Shown in pieces: positions 46,245 to 48,091 of a DNA stretch of 48,091 nt. Each line of letters begins with the position of its first letter. Position 1 is the stretch's first letter. The notes beneath the pieces were generated by a model. That model did not search any database. It saw nothing but the letters and a program-made list of their open reading frames with translations, and was not told the DNA's origin. Origin of the DNA: Candidatus Heimdallarchaeota archaeon (GTDB taxonomy: Archaea; Asgardarchaeota; Heimdallarchaeia; JABLTI01); the NCBI GenBank assembly GCA_018238155.1, contig JABCTZ010000040.1, forward strand, positions 1 to 48,091. The letters run 5' to 3'. The position numbers and the translations under genes were made by a program.

Positions 46245-46316
46245 GTGGGCGATCCCGGATGTGTCCAGAAACAAGTCGCAACTTGAATCTCTTGAACCGG
46301 GGATGTCCTTTTTTTT
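46245..46316 (+). ncRNA. GC-rich structured RNA candidate with poly-T end
   Basis: In an AT-rich spacer, about 70 bp stand out by GC content and pairing potential. ATCCCGG (46252-46258) can pair with CCGGGGAT (46297-46304, one bulge). Inside, CAAGT-CGCA-ACTTG (46272-46285) forms a perfect 5-bp hairpin. GGATGTGTCC and GGGGATGTCC repeat on the two sides, and the element ends in eight T residues (46309-46316), as an archaeal terminator would. It does not fit a tRNA cloverleaf. It could be a small RNA, or a strong terminator for a gene from the left. Confidence 0.45.
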
Positions 46317-46614
46317 ATAAGACTCATTAATTTTTTTAGCATTTATTTCAGCAGAAAATCTTTCACGTCGTTTTGTCCAAACTGAAAATGAGTTATTACT
46401 TCTTGAATTTTCAGAAATTTTTTATTTTTGAGTCGATAACTTAATCGCAATTACCACATTTGTTTTTCTCTTTTCTTTATTCACTTTCTTCCAGTATTTT
46501 AGCAGTGTTACTGTTATGCATGTGTACTGCATTGAGGTGACAAAGTCTATGTGAATTTTAATTTTTAAAAAAAATAGATGAATAAGAAAAAATACCTTTT
46601 CTTATTCTAAAGTA
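46317..46614. other. Spacer with no gene seen
   Basis: Nearly 300 bp of AT-rich sequence downstream of the RNA candidate. I see no convincing frame, repeat or promoter on either strand. Confidence 0.4.
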
Positions 46615-47358
46615 TCACGTTGCACTCGAGCTTTTTGTGAGACCTTTGACAATCAAGAATAATTCTACAAAAATTATTAGTAGAAAAATTCCGAATACAA
46701 TTTGGAATGAATAGAAAATAACCTCAGAATTAAATGGTGTAAGAATAAACTCTAATAGTATTAAGATAAACAATGCAATAATATTAGCAATTTGAATATA
46801 CGAAGTAATCAAAGGTTTAGTTTTAATGTCATATCTGGTTTTCAATTTTTTTAGTGCAAAATTTAGAACAACTACAGCTATTGTAAGAAGAATCCAAAAA
46901 ATAATTACTGAAATCATTGAGATTCTAAATAGGATTGTTGAAGGTGATGGATAACTAGTGATTTCTACTTTACCAATAAATGTTAGTAGAAAGAAATTAA
47001 TTATTCCGCCTACTAATTTAGGTATCAATGACACTAGAAATAAAATAGGTGCCATATTTAATAGTACACGATCACCCGTTGGTGAATGACCATTAATTCT
47101 AATTAAACCAATAGATGCAATGATAATTCCGGTAATATGTAAAAGTAAAGCTACTGTTAATAGAGAATACATTGAAATGACATACAATGTATAGGTAATT
47201 TCCTTTATTCCTAAAATTATCCACATAATATTTAATATTATTTCAAACAAAATACCAACACAAAAAAGTGTTAACCCAATTTTTAGCTGTTTCGCTAATG
47301 AATTTGTTTCATCTAATATCAAAGACTCAAGTAATAAATCCTTTTTTTCATTTAACAT
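46615..47358 (-). CDS. Six-segment membrane protein
   Basis: The 247-residue protein has about six hydrophobic helices (residues 24-48, 57-85, 100-130, 142-168, 185-208 and 215-240). It also has a polar N terminus of about 20 residues with LLLESLILDETNSLAKQL. No family or catalytic motif is recognised. It lies between the structured RNA and the truncated PIN gene. Confidence 0.65.
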   Translation of the reverse strand: MLNEKKDLLLESLILDETNSLAKQLKIGLTLFCVGILFEIILNIMWIILGIKEITYTLYVISMYSLLTVALLLHITGIIIASIGLIRINGHSPTGDRVLLNMAPILFLVSLIPKLVGGIINFFLLTFIGKVEITSYPSPSTILFRISMISVIIFWILLTIAVVVLNFALKKLKTRYDIKTKPLITSYIQIANIIALFILILLEFILTPFNSEVIFYSFQIVFGIFLLIIFVELFLIVKGLTKSSSAT

Positions 47359-47429
47359 TTCACATCACCAAGATTTTATCATTTTGACATTTCAAAGACA
47401 ATATAATGAATAATAACCATTCATTGGTT

Positions 47430-47534
47430 TTAGTGTTCAAAAGATCCGCCGCCTCCTCCTCCACTACCAGGATAATCTGAGAAATCATTTGGATCAAAAC
47501 AATAAATCCAGATTTGACTATCAATGGTAATCAT
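47430..47534 (-). pseudogene. Truncated PIN toxin, N-terminal fragment
   Basis: From the ATG at 47534 the frame reads MITIDSQIWIYCFDPNDF, clearly homologous to the opening of the PIN gene at 43966 (MIKIDSQIWFYYFDSNAIE), including the catalytic Asp. It then runs into a Gly-rich stretch (SGGGGGGS) and stops after 34 codons. The rest of the toxin is absent. GGAGG-like sequence precedes the ATG, and an AbrB antitoxin gene lies 18 bases upstream, just as in copy 1. Confidence 0.75.
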
Positions 47535-47552
47535 CAACTAATTCCTCCAGTG

Positions 47553-47783
47553 TTAAAACATTTTTTCTGTTGGAATAGGATCATTAGTTAACTTTCTAAG
47601 TTTTCCTTGAAAAGCTTCAATCTCGGATTGAAAATCGCTTAAAGAGGTAGCTCTTAGTATAACTAACCGATTATCTTCTATTTTAAGAAACAACCTAGTT
47701 CCTAGTTTGATGTTTAACCTTTTACGAATTTTTTTTGGAATTAGAATTCTACCTTTTGTGTCAACTATAATATCTGAATCCAA
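47553..47783 (-). CDS. AbrB-type antitoxin, copy 2
   Basis: The 76-residue protein begins MDSDIIVDTKGRILIPKKIR and ends IPTEKMF; almost every position matches the copy at 43985-44215. The start is a TTG at 47783 with GGTGG 8-13 bases upstream. The DNA-binding half is intact, so the protein may still bind its own promoter or that of copy 1 although its toxin is truncated. Confidence 0.85.
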   Translation of the reverse strand: MDSDIIVDTKGRILIPKKIRKRLNIKLGTRLFLKIEDNRLVILRATSLSDFQSEIEAFQGKLRKLTNDPIPTEKMF

Positions 47784-47933
47784 GGTATTTCCACCGAGTA
47801 CACATAGTGAGAAAGAATCTATAAACTTAATGTTTGATTTTTGTATTGAGAGCTTTTGATATTAAACAAGAAAAAAGAATAACAAAAATAAAAATTGAAA
47901 ATCTTGTGAAATGACCTGTGGAGGTGCTAGAAA

Positions 47934-48091
47934 ATGACAAGTAGAAATTTGAATGGCTTAAGAGAAGCAGGAATAGAAGTTTTGAAAAGAGAACTAGGAG
48001 TAACAGATATGATACGATTTTTGCAAATGTTCGAAAAAGGGGAAGGGGATTATACGAAAGAAAAGAGTGGTTAAAAGAATTATCAATAGAG
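47934..48091 (+). pseudogene. Small antitoxin-like gene with frameshift, runs to the window edge
   Basis: After an excellent ribosome binding site (GGAGGTG, seven bases before ATG), the frame reads LREAGIEVLKRELGVTDMIRFLQMF and GEGDYTKE. This is a small family found beside toxin genes, with the consensus LREAG-x2-L-x2-ELG ... MIRFLQ-x-F ... GDYT-x-ER-x-x-WL. Here the frame ends at a TAA at 48072 after KEKSG. The expected ERKEWLKELSIE continues in another frame to the window end. The break lies in a GAAA-rich run and fits loss of one GAAA-type unit. Confidence 0.65.

Noticed and set aside
46245..46316. tRNA gene or tRNA fragment
   Set aside because: GGTTCAAG on the minus strand recalls a T loop, but acceptor, D and anticodon arms cannot be folded.
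47430..47465. Poly-Gly coding stretch as a designed linker or artificial tag
   Set aside because: It is the tail of a truncated PIN frame, GC-rich locally, with no cloning-vector sequence around it.
1..48091. Insertion sequences, transposases or integrases bounding the islands
   Set aside because: No transposase or integrase frame and no clear terminal inverted repeats were seen, so the mobility mechanism of the cassette is unknown.

Overview
The window looks like chromosomal DNA of an AT-rich archaeon. The evidence is archaeal TATA boxes, a geranylgeranyl-reductase-type flavoprotein, AbrB/PIN and VapB toxin-antitoxin genes, a type III CRISPR effector operon with archaeal character, and secreted proteins with simple archaeal-type signal peptides and C-terminal anchors. 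The gene styles, including PAS histidine kinases and multi-domain surface proteins, would fit an Asgard (Heimdall-like) archaeon or a relative, but no rRNA or marker gene is present and I cannot place it further.

Region 1 (1-12990) is a defence cassette that appears to have landed inside a UvrD-family helicase-nuclease gene. The N-terminal helicase half of that gene is at 11935-12987. A decayed C-terminal PD-(D/E)XK/Fe-S domain is at 262-862, on the same strand and in the right order. Between them are a membrane-anchored HelD-like helicase with an embedded nuclease-like insert, a complete six-gene type III-C-like effector operon, and a DUF6602-like nuclease. The operon order is cmr1, a cmr6-like RAMP, a csx11-type cas10, cmr4, cmr5, and a cas5-like gene. 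Cas10 keeps its HD motif but has no GGDD cyclase motif. There is no CRISPR array, cas6, cas1 or cas2 in the window.

Region 2 (13049-24601) is a minus-strand defence island. It holds a wHTH/HNH-associated pair, a TPR-CHAT protease, a PD-(D/E)XK restriction-type nuclease, two DNA methyltransferases, and a DpdA-like tRNA-guanine-transglycosylase homologue (the family that puts 7-deazaguanines into DNA). It also holds an unrecognised 237-residue protein, an AIPR protein with an N-terminal Mrr-like nuclease domain, and a DUF6884/YaaA-like protein. This is the best candidate for an undescribed system: a 7-deazaguanine DNA modification module coupled to methylation and two nucleases. No preQ0-making genes are present, but archaea usually make preQ0 for archaeosine elsewhere.

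Region 3 (25012-41880) carries a tandem GNAT protein and a 1515-residue RecB-like/RNase H-like/Dna2-type helicase fusion. It also has several membrane or secreted proteins, a hybrid histidine kinase whose receiver has lost its phospho-acceptor Asp, a second GNAT, a geranylgeranyl-reductase-family enzyme and a DsrE protein. A ~240-bp promoter/leader block upstream of a secreted protein (34937-35181) recurs at the extreme left end (16-249).

Region 4 (41950-48091) is a graveyard of toxin-antitoxin genes. It has a HicBA-like remnant, an orphan VapB, two near-identical AbrB antitoxins each followed by a dead PIN toxin (one by an in-frame stop, one by truncation), and a frameshifted small antitoxin-like gene. 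It also has a secreted propeller-like protein, a membrane protein and a GC-rich structured RNA candidate.
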